This document shows positions 39,635 through 47,504 of a DNA stretch of 64,000 nt, piece by piece (the stretch's first letter is position 1; every line of letters begins with the position of its first letter). Made by a program: the position numbers and the translations under genes. This stretch comes from Shewanella salipaludis (GTDB lineage: Bacteria > Pseudomonadota > Gammaproteobacteria > Enterobacterales > Shewanellaceae). The notes under the pieces were generated by a model that was not told the origin of the DNA, did no database searches, and saw nothing but the letters and a program-made list of their open reading frames with translations. The stretch covers positions 62,001-126,000 of the forward strand of contig NZ_JAAXYH010000005.1 in assembly GCF_012911865.1 (NCBI RefSeq). Reading direction: 5' to 3'.

Positions 39635-39647
39635 GACATATTATGTC
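39635..39647. promoter_or_regulatory. Operator palindrome, copy 1
   Basis: GACATATTATGTC, a perfect inverted repeat with one central base. It lies 13 bp before the DUF2170 start codon, about at the predicted transcription start, so a bound protein could block initiation. Same core as copies 2 and 3. Confidence 0.75.
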
Positions 39648-39655
39648 TGCGGTTA

Positions 39656-39683
39656 AAGATAGCATCGAGACATAATATGTCAA
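39656..39683 (-). promoter_or_regulatory. Promoter of the DUF2170-PspA-DUF2491 genes
   Basis: On the minus strand a perfect -35 TTGACA (39678-39683) is separated by 16 bp from -10 TATCTT (39656-39661). Operator copy 2 shares GACA with the -35, and operator copy 1 begins near +1. This places the promoter between two identical operators with centres 34 bp apart. Confidence 0.65.
39669..39681. promoter_or_regulatory. Operator palindrome, copy 2
   Basis: GACATAATATGTC, perfect inverted repeat. It overlaps the -35 element of the DUF2170 promoter. Same core as copy 1 (34 bp away) and copy 3 (at 43570). Confidence 0.75.
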
Positions 39684-39699
39684 GCGCTATCTGCGTCTG

Positions 39700-41439
39700 T
39701 TAGAAAAGTTCCAATCCCTGACTTTCTGACCAGGCTTTAAGGTGGTAGTGATACAGGTTCAGGGAGCCTATTTCATTGACCCGAATGCTGTCTGCATCCT
39801 GGTAAAAATTACCGGGAAACTCGAGGGCGCCGCGGATGAGTCCCGGGGTCAACCAGGCATCCTCGACCGGCAATGTCGCCAGGGCGCTCAACCTCTGCCT
39901 GGCATCTTTGCCCGCCACCGTCCCCATGCTCCAGCCCCATTCGCCGAAGCTGGGCACATTATGATGGTACTGGCTGACGCTGAAACCTGCACTGCCCAGG
40001 GTCTTGCCCACAGAAATGAAGGCATTTCTGGCGTGATAGGGCGAGGTGGACTGCACTGTGATGGCGCCATCTGCGCTCAGCAGTTCCTTGAGCTTGCGGT
40101 AGAAGTAGTCCGAATACAGCTTGTTGAGATCCGGATGGCTGGGGTCGGGCAGGTCGACTATGATGGCATCGTATTTCTCGTCCGCGGCCAGCAGTCGGTC
40201 GACCCCGTTGAAGGCATCGTCGTTGATTATCCTCACTCTGGCATCGTTGAGGGCATCGCCGTTCAATGCCAGCAAGGCGCGACTCAGGCGTGGCGGCAGC
40301 TCATCGTTCCTGCCCTTGAATATGCGGATGAGCTCGGCATCGAGATCCAGCAGGGTCACGGCCTCTGGCTGCCACTTCAGGACCTGCCTGAGGCCCAAAC
40401 CATCGCCGCCACCAATGATCAACACCTTGTCATGCCGGGCGCTGGCCGCAAGGGTGGGGTGCACCAGGAAGGCGTGGTAGATGTGCTCATCACTGCTGGA
40501 AAACTGCAAACGACCATTGATGTAGAGGTTATACACGGGAGGCAGGCCATGGCCACGCAGTCGCTCGGTAAAGGTCAGTTGTTGGAAGCGGGTCGCCTGG
40601 GCGTAGACCACCTTATCCTTGTAGAGCAGATTGTTGAAATCCTGCTCCCACTTGGGTCCCTGCAGCGCGAGCAGGAGCAACAGCGCCGTGGCCAGCAGGT
40701 GACCCGTGAGTATCAGGCCCACCCGGCGGATCTTATGCCGGAAACGCCAGATGAACAGGTAGCCGGCCAACAGGTTGAAGCTGGCGGTGAGGGCCGCGGC
40801 CAGCTGAATATCCAGCGCCAGCATGAAGCCGACCCAGAGCGCCGCGCCTATCCCGGCGCCTATGTAGTCGGCGCCATAGATGGTGCCGGCATTATGCAGC
40901 AGATGCTCATCGGACAGGGACTGGCGCACTCTGGCGATCAGCGGGATCTCCATGCCTATCATCAATCCCAGCAGCACGCCCCAGACATAGGGCAGGTATT
41001 CGCTGAGCCTTTGCAGGTGGCCGATGAAGCCGCCATCGGGCAGTTGATCCGGTGGCAAGCCCAGGGTGTTGGCGATGAATAACGGCAGTTGCTGACCCAA
41101 GCCTATGACGGCGGCGGTGAGCAGAATCGCCAGTGCGCCACACAGGGCAACGGTCAGTTCGAGCAGGGCGAAGCCGGTAAAGGCGCAGCGTATCTTGCGG
41201 GCGGCGAAGGCGCCCAGTCCCATGGAGACTATCATCAGGCCTATCATGGTGTAGATGGCGGCCTCTAACGCGCCGAGGATCCGGCCGGCGTAGTGGGACA
41301 ACAGATACTCGTAGATCAGGCCGCAGGCGGCGAGCACCGCCATTATCCCCAGCAGCAGGGCGTCATCGAGCCAGCCCAACTTGACGGGCGTGACTCCGGG
41401 ACTCTGTGTCGGCCCTGTGCTTGCCTCTTGGTTTGCCAT
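39700..41439 (-). CDS. Membrane-fused spermidine-synthase-like aminopropyltransferase
   Basis: A 579-aa fusion. The first about 240 residues form some seven membrane helices (LGIMAVLAACGLIYEYLL, LGLMIGMEIPLIARVRQSLS). The rest is the spermidine-synthase Rossmann domain: VLIIGGGDGLGLRQVLKW, LLDLDAELI, INDDAFNGVD, VDLPDPSHPDLNKLYS. The family aspartate in the last motif, which contacts the amine, is present. Fused membrane forms are known; substrate not established. It is coupled to the DUF350 gene (4 bp apart) and separated from the DUF2170 gene by the internal promoter region. No ribosome binding site of its own is clear. Confidence 0.88.
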   Translation of the reverse strand: MANQEASTGPTQSPGVTPVKLGWLDDALLLGIMAVLAACGLIYEYLLSHYAGRILGALEAAIYTMIGLMIVSMGLGAFAARKIRCAFTGFALLELTVALCGALAILLTAAVIGLGQQLPLFIANTLGLPPDQLPDGGFIGHLQRLSEYLPYVWGVLLGLMIGMEIPLIARVRQSLSDEHLLHNAGTIYGADYIGAGIGAALWVGFMLALDIQLAAALTASFNLLAGYLFIWRFRHKIRRVGLILTGHLLATALLLLLALQGPKWEQDFNNLLYKDKVVYAQATRFQQLTFTERLRGHGLPPVYNLYINGRLQFSSSDEHIYHAFLVHPTLAASARHDKVLIIGGGDGLGLRQVLKWQPEAVTLLDLDAELIRIFKGRNDELPPRLSRALLALNGDALNDARVRIINDDAFNGVDRLLAADEKYDAIIVDLPDPSHPDLNKLYSDYFYRKLKELLSADGAITVQSTSPYHARNAFISVGKTLGSAGFSVSQYHHNVPSFGEWGWSMGTVAGKDARQRLSALATLPVEDAWLTPGLIRGALEFPGNFYQDADSIRVNEIGSLNLYHYHLKAWSESQGLELF

Positions 41440-41443
41440 GGGG

Positions 41444-42343
41444 TTAAGCCATCAGGGCGGTGAGGACCAGGGCGATGGCCAAACTGATGGCCAGCTCGAC
41501 CGTGGCTATGCCCAGGTTTTGCTGATGCTCCACTTCCGCAGCCAGATTGATCCGCGCCAACACCAGCTTCTTCACCAGGCCGATCAGCAGTGTCAGGGCG
41601 ATCAGCATCAACACGGAAAACAGCAGCCAACCGAGCAGGTTGCTGACATGCGCCGTCGGCTTGAACTGGATGAAATGGCTGGCGGCATTGAAGCTGAGGG
41701 CCATGGCGATCATATAGCCGGAGTGGCGCACCGCCAGGGCGATTTGTCCCTGCACCAGTGCCGCCTGCATGGAGGCGCCCTGATTGCGGCGGGCATAACG
41801 CATCTCCCTCAATCGGGTCAGCAGCACCAGCATGAGTTGCGAGATGGCGAAGGCGCTGAAGATGGCGATGAAGGTGTCCAGGGTCAGGTCCTCGGCCCAC
41901 AGCAGCACGGCCCTGATGATGATGGCGGTCGCTATGGCGGCACTGGCATCGACCAGGGCGACCGACATATTGCCCTTGAGGATCTGGGCGTTCTTGTCCA
42001 GTTCATTGAGGGCTATCTTGTCATGCAGGAAGCGGCCGAGTTTGATCAACACCAGACCGAACAGGCCGTAGGCGCTCATGCCTATGGCTTCGATGAGATA
42101 GGAGGAGGCGGCGGCGCCCGTGATGGCGCCGGTAAGCACTATCCCCAGGGCGGCGACGGCACCCGCTGTGCTGATGCCGAAGGCGAAGTTGTCGCGCTCG
42201 GCCAGTTCGGCCGAGCTGTTGACCTTGATGCTCCAGCCCTGCAGGTAGCGCATCAAGGTTAACAGGGCGACCGCTATGGTCAGATCTATCGCCAATATGA
42301 TGGCCAGTTCCTGGGTGATACCGAAATCCTGAAATAATGTCAT
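41444..42343 (-). CDS. Double DUF350 membrane protein (YjfL-like)
   Basis: A 299-aa inner-membrane protein with about eight membrane helices in two halves. Residues about 10-140 and 150-299 are repeats of the DUF350 unit: in each, the helix pair is followed by an Ala/Gly-rich helix (FGISTAGAVAALGIVLTGAI in half 1; HSGYMIAMALSFNAASHFIQ in half 2). E. coli YjfL has a single unit, so this is a tandem version. Function unknown. RBS AAGGATTTCCC. It is in the same transcript as the lipoprotein (14 bp upstream) and the aminopropyltransferase. Confidence 0.85.
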   Translation of the reverse strand: MTLFQDFGITQELAIILAIDLTIAVALLTLMRYLQGWSIKVNSSAELAERDNFAFGISTAGAVAALGIVLTGAITGAAASSYLIEAIGMSAYGLFGLVLIKLGRFLHDKIALNELDKNAQILKGNMSVALVDASAAIATAIIIRAVLLWAEDLTLDTFIAIFSAFAISQLMLVLLTRLREMRYARRNQGASMQAALVQGQIALAVRHSGYMIAMALSFNAASHFIQFKPTAHVSNLLGWLLFSVLMLIALTLLIGLVKKLVLARINLAAEVEHQQNLGIATVELAISLAIALVLTALMA

Positions 42344-42357
42344 GGGAAATCCTTTAA

Positions 42358-43326
42358 TTACTTGCCCCGGCGCACACCGCGGGTGGTACGGTTGCTGGAG
42401 TTACGAAAACTGCTGTCTTTGGCATAGTTGGAACGAAAGCCGCTGCCGCTCTTGCTGCTCATGCCTGTGCTGCTGGCCTTGGGGACACTGCTGCTGGCCC
42501 TGGATAGGCTGCTGGCACCGCTGCGCGGTTTGGCATAGGGGCTGTCGAAGTTTTTGCCCTGGGCGTTGAACTGCTTCTTGGTGCGCTCATAGGTCTGGGT
42601 CTGGGCGCTCGCCTGTTTGGGCGAGGTATAGCGGTAGCGGCCAACGTCGTTGTAGTAGCTGTAACCCCGGCGATCCGACCAACGGTCGTAATATATGGGT
42701 CTATGGAATATGTTGGAGAACATGGAATACATGCCGTACCAGGCCCAGAAGGAGGTGCCGCTCGAATTGGTTTGCCAGTTGCCATAGGCCGGGTTGCCAA
42801 CCAGTTGGCTACCCGGACCGAAGTCTTCCGCGCCGTTGGCGAGCGCGGCCGCCTCGCGGCTGATGGCATTGACCCGACTCAGGCTGCCGCCGGACATGTC
42901 GGCGACCACGTTGACGGGATCGGACAGGATATCGTTATACAGACTGGGATCGGCGGCCTGATACAGATTTTCCGCCTCGCTCAGCTGCTGCGCCACGTCG
43001 ACGAAGTTGGCGGCGTTGCGGGACTCCTCCAGCCGGCGTTGCAGCGAGCCATACATGGGACCTGAGCGGGTCGCATCCTTGGCCAATTCCTCCAGCAGTG
43101 GCGCCAGCTCCGGCTTTTGCTGGCGCAGCAACTGGGTGTATTGGCGCAGCAAATTGGCATTGCGCACCTGGCCCTCATCCAGCATCTTGCCCAGGGTATC
43201 CAGGCGTTGTTGGGTGAGCTGTTGGTATTTGAGGATTTGCTCCGGTCTGTCATCGCCACAGCCGCTGAGCAGCAGACTGACGGAACAGAGCAGCACTGTG
43301 AGAATACGGGGTAGCATTCCTGCCAT
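42358..43326 (-). CDS. Lipoprotein, first gene of the PspA/polyamine module
   Basis: A 322-aa precursor with lipobox LLSGC (C23), so probably an outer-membrane lipoprotein. The next about 100 residues are helical (QQLTQQRLDTLGKMLDEGQ), a Trp/Tyr-rich middle follows (FWAWYGMYSMFSNIFHR, IYYDRWSDRRGYSYYNDVG), and the C-terminal 80 residues are Ser/Arg-rich, of low complexity and very basic (end TTRGVRRGK). I do not recognise it beyond this. RBS GGAGAAAAC before ATG 43326. Its promoter is likely at 43556-43584, giving a leader of about 220 nt. Confidence 0.75.
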   Translation of the reverse strand: MAGMLPRILTVLLCSVSLLLSGCGDDRPEQILKYQQLTQQRLDTLGKMLDEGQVRNANLLRQYTQLLRQQKPELAPLLEELAKDATRSGPMYGSLQRRLEESRNAANFVDVAQQLSEAENLYQAADPSLYNDILSDPVNVVADMSGGSLSRVNAISREAAALANGAEDFGPGSQLVGNPAYGNWQTNSSGTSFWAWYGMYSMFSNIFHRPIYYDRWSDRRGYSYYNDVGRYRYTSPKQASAQTQTYERTKKQFNAQGKNFDSPYAKPRSGASSLSRASSSVPKASSTGMSSKSGSGFRSNYAKDSSFRNSSNRTTRGVRRGK

Positions 43327-43555
43327 GTTTTCTCCAAATTAGGTTTGAGTTGGCTTAAGGGAGACGCAAGAATATTCTTTGCGGCCAATATGCCTGACGC
43401 TTGGGTTATAGTACCCTTTAACGCAACATATGAAAGGCTTAAGCCAAACTGAGTTCATTGCCGGATGCGACTCGCGGTCTCGCAATCGCATTGGCCCGCG
43501 TCTTGTGAACAAGGCGCAGCCGGCAAAAGTACAGAGTACTTATGTAAGGTACAGA
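43327..43555 (-). other. Long leader of the lipoprotein-DUF350-aminopropyltransferase transcript
   Basis: This 229-bp stretch contains no gene in either strand that I can support. If the promoter at 43556-43584 is right, the whole stretch is 5' UTR. I see no known riboswitch or clear terminator-antiterminator pair. Confidence 0.4.
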
Positions 43556-43584
43556 TCTATACCATTCACGACATAATATGTCGA
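43556..43584 (-). promoter_or_regulatory. Promoter of the lipoprotein-DUF350-aminopropyltransferase genes
   Basis: On the minus strand TCGACA (43579-43584) and TATAGA (43556-43561) are separated by 17 bp. The operator palindrome overlaps the -35 in the same way as at the DUF2170 promoter: GACATA follows the first bases of the -35 in both. The -10 is moderate, so certainty is limited. Confidence 0.5.
43570..43582. promoter_or_regulatory. Operator palindrome, copy 3
   Basis: GACATAATATGTC, extended to a 15-bp palindrome by C and G on its outer sides. It lies on the -35 of the predicted minus-strand promoter and 26 bp before the glnE start codon on the plus strand, so it could affect either direction. 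Confidence 0.75.
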
Positions 43585-43608
43585 TAGCTAAATTTGTTAG
43601 GGATTACT

Positions 43609-46464
43609 ATGGCGCCGCAAGACAAGACTCAAAACGACCTGCCGTCCCCGCTGGCGCAGGTGGCCACAGGGCATTGGCAGCGCCTGCTCGAGTCCTGGCC
43701 GCAGGGCATGGCGGCGCTGGAGCCGGCCCAGGCGGACGAACTCAAGACTGTCCTGGGGTTGAGTGATTATATTGCCACTCAGTTATGTCGCCATCCCGAC
43801 TGGCTTGAGACCCTGTTCGGCGGCGAGCTTGAGCGGCTGGAGCGGCAGAGTTTCAGCACCGAGCTGGCAAATCGTTTCGCCGGCATAGGCAGCGAAGATG
43901 AGGCCAAGGCGACGCTCAGGCGCTACCGCAACTACCAGATGGTACGCCTGGCCTGGCGGGACTTCATGGGGTACGCCGAGCTGGAACATAGCCTGCTGGA
44001 CTTGTCGGCACTGGCCGAAGCCCTGGTCATTGCCGCCCGCGATTGGCTTTATCTGGACATGTGCAGGCAATACGGCACGCCGATGGACGCCGAAGGCAGG
44101 CCGCAGCCGTTGCTGATCCTGGGCATGGGCAAACTGGGTGGCCGGGAGCTTAACTTCTCCTCGGACATAGATCTCATCTTCACCTTCCCCGAACATGGCG
44201 ACACCCAGGGGGGACGCAGGAGCCAGCCCAATCAGCAATTCTTTATCCGCATGGGTCAGCGCCTGGTCAATCTGCTGGATCAAGTCACAGTCGACGGCTT
44301 CGTATTCAGGGTCGACATGCGGCTGCGGCCCTACGGCGAGAGCGGCCCCCTGGTGGTCAGCTTCAGTGGTCTGGAGGACTATTACCAGGAACAGGGCCGT
44401 GACTGGGAGCGTTATGCCATGGTCAAGGCCCGCGCCCTCGGTCCCTGGACCGGCTATTCGGACGAGCTGCACGATCTCCTGCGGCCCTTCATCTACCGCA
44501 GATACATAGACTTCTCGGCGATAGAGTCCCTCAGGCGGATGAAACAGCTTATCGCCCAGGAAGTGCGCCGCCGTCAGCTGACGGACAACATCAAGCTGGG
44601 GGCCGGCGGCATTCGCGAGGTGGAGTTCGTGGTGCAGAGTTTTCAGCTCATCCGCGGTGGCCGTGAGCCGGCATTGCGCCAGCAGAGCCTGTTCGGCGCC
44701 ATAGACGTGCTCTACCATCTGGGACAGCTGGAATACCTGGCCGTAGATGAGCTCAAGCAGAGCTACCTGTTGCTGCGCCGGGTCGAGAACCTGCTGCAGG
44801 CCATAGGCGATAAACAGACCCAGACCCTGCCGGACAACAGCCTGGATTGGCAACGCCTGTGTTACGGCATGGGTCTGGCAGACGAAACCGAACTCAGGCA
44901 GCAGATAGCCGCAGCCATGCTGAAGATCCATCGCCATTTCAAGGCCACGGTCGGCGGCGACGAAGGCGAGGACAAGGCCGAACATTGGACGGCGCAGCTG
45001 TGGAATAGCCAGGAGGCCGAGGATGCCCGGGCCCTGCTGAGCGAGCAACAGCTGCAGGACGACGGTCTCTGGCCGCTGCTCAGCAATTGGCGCGACAGCA
45101 TGGCCAAACGTGCCATAGGCCCAAGGGGGCGGGAGACCCTGGACAAGCTGATGCCCAGGTTGTTGCAGGAACTCCTGGGGCAACAGAGCCCCTCGGCGGC
45201 GTTCGAGCCGGTTGCCAGGGTATTGGATCAGATACTGACCCGCACCACCTACCTCGAACTCCTGTGTGAAAACCCGGGGGCGCGCCAGCAACTGGTGAGC
45301 CTGTGCTGCGCCAGCCCCTGGATAGCGGCGCAGCTGGCCAAGTTCCCCATGCTGCTCGATGAACTCATAGATCCGGCACAGTTGTACGACACCACTTCGC
45401 TGGATGACTATGGCAGCGAGCTGCGGCAGTACCTGTTGCGGGTGCCGGAAGAGGACATGGAACAACAGATGGAGGCGCTGCGGCAGTTCAAGCTGTCACA
45501 GCAGCTGAAGATCGCCGCCGCCGATGTCACCGGGGTGTTGCCCGTGATGGAGGTCAGCGATCATTTGACCTTCCTGGCCGAGGCCATCATAGAGCAAGTG
45601 GTAGTGCAGGCCTGGCAGCAGATTTCGGCCCGTCATGGGTTGCCGCCACAAAGGGAAAACGGCGGCCTGGGCTTTGCGGTGGTGGGTTATGGCAAGCTGG
45701 GGGGCATAGAGCTGGGTTATGGCTCGGATCTGGATCTGGTCTTCCTGCACGACAATACCAGCACGGACCTGACCAATGGAGAGCGGCCCATCGAGGTGAA
45801 CCACTTCTACCTCAAGTTGGCGCAGCGGATCCTGCACTTGTTCTCCACCCGTACCACCTCGGGTGAGTTGTACGAGGTCGACATGCGCCTGCGGCCCTCG
45901 GGGGCCTCAGGGCTGTTGGTCAGCGAAATCGAGCGTTTCGGCGAATACCAGAGAGATGAGGCCTGGACCTGGGAACACCAGGCCCTGGTGCGGGCGCGTT
46001 TCGTCTTCGGCGACAATGCCCTGGCGGCCAGATTCAGCGCCATCCGCGCCCAGGTGCTGGAAAAGCCGAGGGATAAGGCCGAGTTGGCCAAGGCGGTGCG
46101 GGAGATGCGGCAGAAGATGCGCAGTCACCTGTTGAAGGTGAGCGACGACCAATTCGATCTCAAGCAGAGCCCGGGCGGGATCGCGGATATCGAGTTCATC
46201 GCCCAGTATCTGGTGCTGGCCAACGCCAGTGACTACCCTGAGCTGACCATCTGGTCCGACAATGTGCGCATCTTTGGGGTGCTGGCCGAGCTGGAGCTGT
46301 TGCCCATCATGAGCGCCCAACATCTGACCCAGGCCTATTGCCTGTTACGGGATGAGAACCATAGGCTGACATTGCAGCAGTTGCCCGGTCTGGTGGCGAC
46401 AGACAAATTTGCCGCCCAGACCCTGGATGTGCAAAACATCTATCGGGCGGTCCTGGGAGATTAG
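43609..46464 (+). CDS. glnE: Bifunctional glutamine synthetase adenylyltransferase / deadenylyltransferase
   Basis: GlnE adenylylates and deadenylylates glutamine synthetase in response to PII and glutamine. The 951-aa product has two nucleotidyltransferase domains in tandem, each with the G-G-x(4)-G/F-SSD/GSD-x-D pattern: [15 protein letters not shown] (deadenylylase half) and [15 protein letters not shown] (adenylylase half). I start at ATG 43609 with AGGG in front, not at TTG 43594. E. coli GlnE is 946 aa. It is divergent from the PspA module and shares its upstream region, including operator copy 3. Confidence 0.97.
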   Translation: MAPQDKTQNDLPSPLAQVATGHWQRLLESWPQGMAALEPAQADELKTVLGLSDYIATQLCRHPDWLETLFGGELERLERQSFSTELANRFAGIGSEDEAKATLRRYRNYQMVRLAWRDFMGYAELEHSLLDLSALAEALVIAARDWLYLDMCRQYGTPMDAEGRPQPLLILGMGKLGGRELNFSSDIDLIFTFPEHGDTQGGRRSQPNQQFFIRMGQRLVNLLDQVTVDGFVFRVDMRLRPYGESGPLVVSFSGLEDYYQEQGRDWERYAMVKARALGPWTGYSDELHDLLRPFIYRRYIDFSAIESLRRMKQLIAQEVRRRQLTDNIKLGAGGIREVEFVVQSFQLIRGGREPALRQQSLFGAIDVLYHLGQLEYLAVDELKQSYLLLRRVENLLQAIGDKQTQTLPDNSLDWQRLCYGMGLADETELRQQIAAAMLKIHRHFKATVGGDEGEDKAEHWTAQLWNSQEAEDARALLSEQQLQDDGLWPLLSNWRDSMAKRAIGPRGRETLDKLMPRLLQELLGQQSPSAAFEPVARVLDQILTRTTYLELLCENPGARQQLVSLCCASPWIAAQLAKFPMLLDELIDPAQLYDTTSLDDYGSELRQYLLRVPEEDMEQQMEALRQFKLSQQLKIAAADVTGVLPVMEVSDHLTFLAEAIIEQVVVQAWQQISARHGLPPQRENGGLGFAVVGYGKLGGIELGYGSDLDLVFLHDNTSTDLTNGERPIEVNHFYLKLAQRILHLFSTRTTSGELYEVDMRLRPSGASGLLVSEIERFGEYQRDEAWTWEHQALVRARFVFGDNALAARFSAIRAQVLEKPRDKAELAKAVREMRQKMRSHLLKVSDDQFDLKQSPGGIADIEFIAQYLVLANASDYPELTIWSDNVRIFGVLAELELLPIMSAQHLTQAYCLLRDENHRLTLQQLPGLVATDKFAAQTLDVQNIYRAVLGD

Positions 46465-46612
46465 GCGAAGGGCTGGGCGAGGCCGGTTTCCCTGGCGCGG
46501 CTTGGCCATGCCGGGTAAATCTTTAAATGGTTAGGTATAGGTAAAATCAACTGTACTTAACTGATTTGATTATGAAACAATTGGGTTTTATTGGAACAAT
46601 ACCTTAAGGAAG

Positions 46613-47245
46613 ATGATGAAACCTGCACTCTGTATTTTACTCGGATTATTGGCCACAGGCTGTGGCTTGACCGGCGGCTCTCAAAGCAGTGCCCCAACCC
46701 GCCAGGAAACTAACCAGGAAGCCAGCGACAAGGCAGTCGTTGCAACGGCAACAGCCGGCGCAACTAAGCAGTCTCAACCACAAATGCCGACTGAGCCTGT
46801 CAAGGCTAAGGCTGCTGCGGCCCATGCCGGCGACATAGTGATACTCTTCGATGTGCCTTTTGCCAACGAGAACCATATTGCCGACAATGTGGTCGAAGAA
46901 TGCAGCGACATAGGCAAGCAGTTTTCGGCCTCGGTCATTAAGTACGCCCATTCCAACAACCTCAAGATCAGCAGCGCGGCCACGTTACCCGAGTCCGGCA
47001 AGGTAGTGCAGCTGAGCATAGACAATGTCTACAGTGCAGGTAATGCCTTCATAGGCCACAGAAAATCGGCCACAGTGTCGGCCAGATATCTAGTCGACGG
47101 CAAAGAGGTGGCTCATACGGAGAAAACCCGTAATTCCGGCGGCGGTTTCTTTGGCGGCTTCAAGGGCTCATGTTCCGTGTTGGCACACACAGTCAACACC
47201 TTGGGCAGTGACGTTGCTAAATGGCTCAAGCAGCAGACACAATAG
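46613..47245 (+). CDS. Putative lipoprotein
   Basis: A 210-aa precursor with a lipobox-like LLATGC (C17), followed by a Thr/Ala/Gln-rich linker (about 20-75) and a folded part with IVILFDVPFANENHIADNVV, two Cys (ECSDIG and GSCSVL) that could form a disulfide, and GGGFFGGFKG. I do not recognise the family. RBS AAGGAAG with two ATGs (46613, 46616). It lies alone between glnE and the amidohydrolase gene. Confidence 0.7.
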   Translation: MMKPALCILLGLLATGCGLTGGSQSSAPTRQETNQEASDKAVVATATAGATKQSQPQMPTEPVKAKAAAAHAGDIVILFDVPFANENHIADNVVEECSDIGKQFSASVIKYAHSNNLKISSAATLPESGKVVQLSIDNVYSAGNAFIGHRKSATVSARYLVDGKEVAHTEKTRNSGGGFFGGFKGSCSVLAHTVNTLGSDVAKWLKQQTQ

Positions 47246-47271
47246 CTGTGCCGATGTAATAGTTTCGCCGC

Positions 47272-47295
47272 AAGAGGCCGAAATCACGGCCTCTT
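47272..47295 (+). terminator. Weak terminator-like hairpin after the lipoprotein
   Basis: Stem AAGAGGCCG / CGGCCTCTT with loop AAATCA, 26 bp after the stop. Only CTCCC follows, no T-run, so termination is uncertain. Confidence 0.4.
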
Positions 47296-47504
47296 CTCCC
47301 CCGTTGCCTGTGACTCTTCCGTCTCAGGAGCGATCCGAATGAAGCCGCAGGACGCAGGCGGTAACCTTGCGACCCTGTGGTTTATCGCTGCGCCTCTGCG
47401 CAGGCAGCTCAAACCGACGACAATTCTGTTAACACTTTTCCCGCCAATCCAGCCAGGGGCCGTGCTAGGCTGTGGCCATTCACTTACCTAAAACCAAGAT
47501 AAAA

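Noticed and set aside
39742..41082. 446-codon plus-strand frame antisense to the aminopropyltransferase
   Set aside because: It is the antisense shadow of a gene with clear motifs, with no similarity or translation signal of its own.
43783..45465. Long open frame of 560 codons antisense to glnE
   Set aside because: It lies wholly inside glnE, whose motifs and reading are certain. The frame is open because of GC-rich codon bias; its protein has no recognisable family, and no ribosome binding site precedes it.
47272..47295. Full rho-independent terminator after the lipoprotein gene
   Set aside because: Downgraded to a weak hairpin, because no T-run follows the stem.
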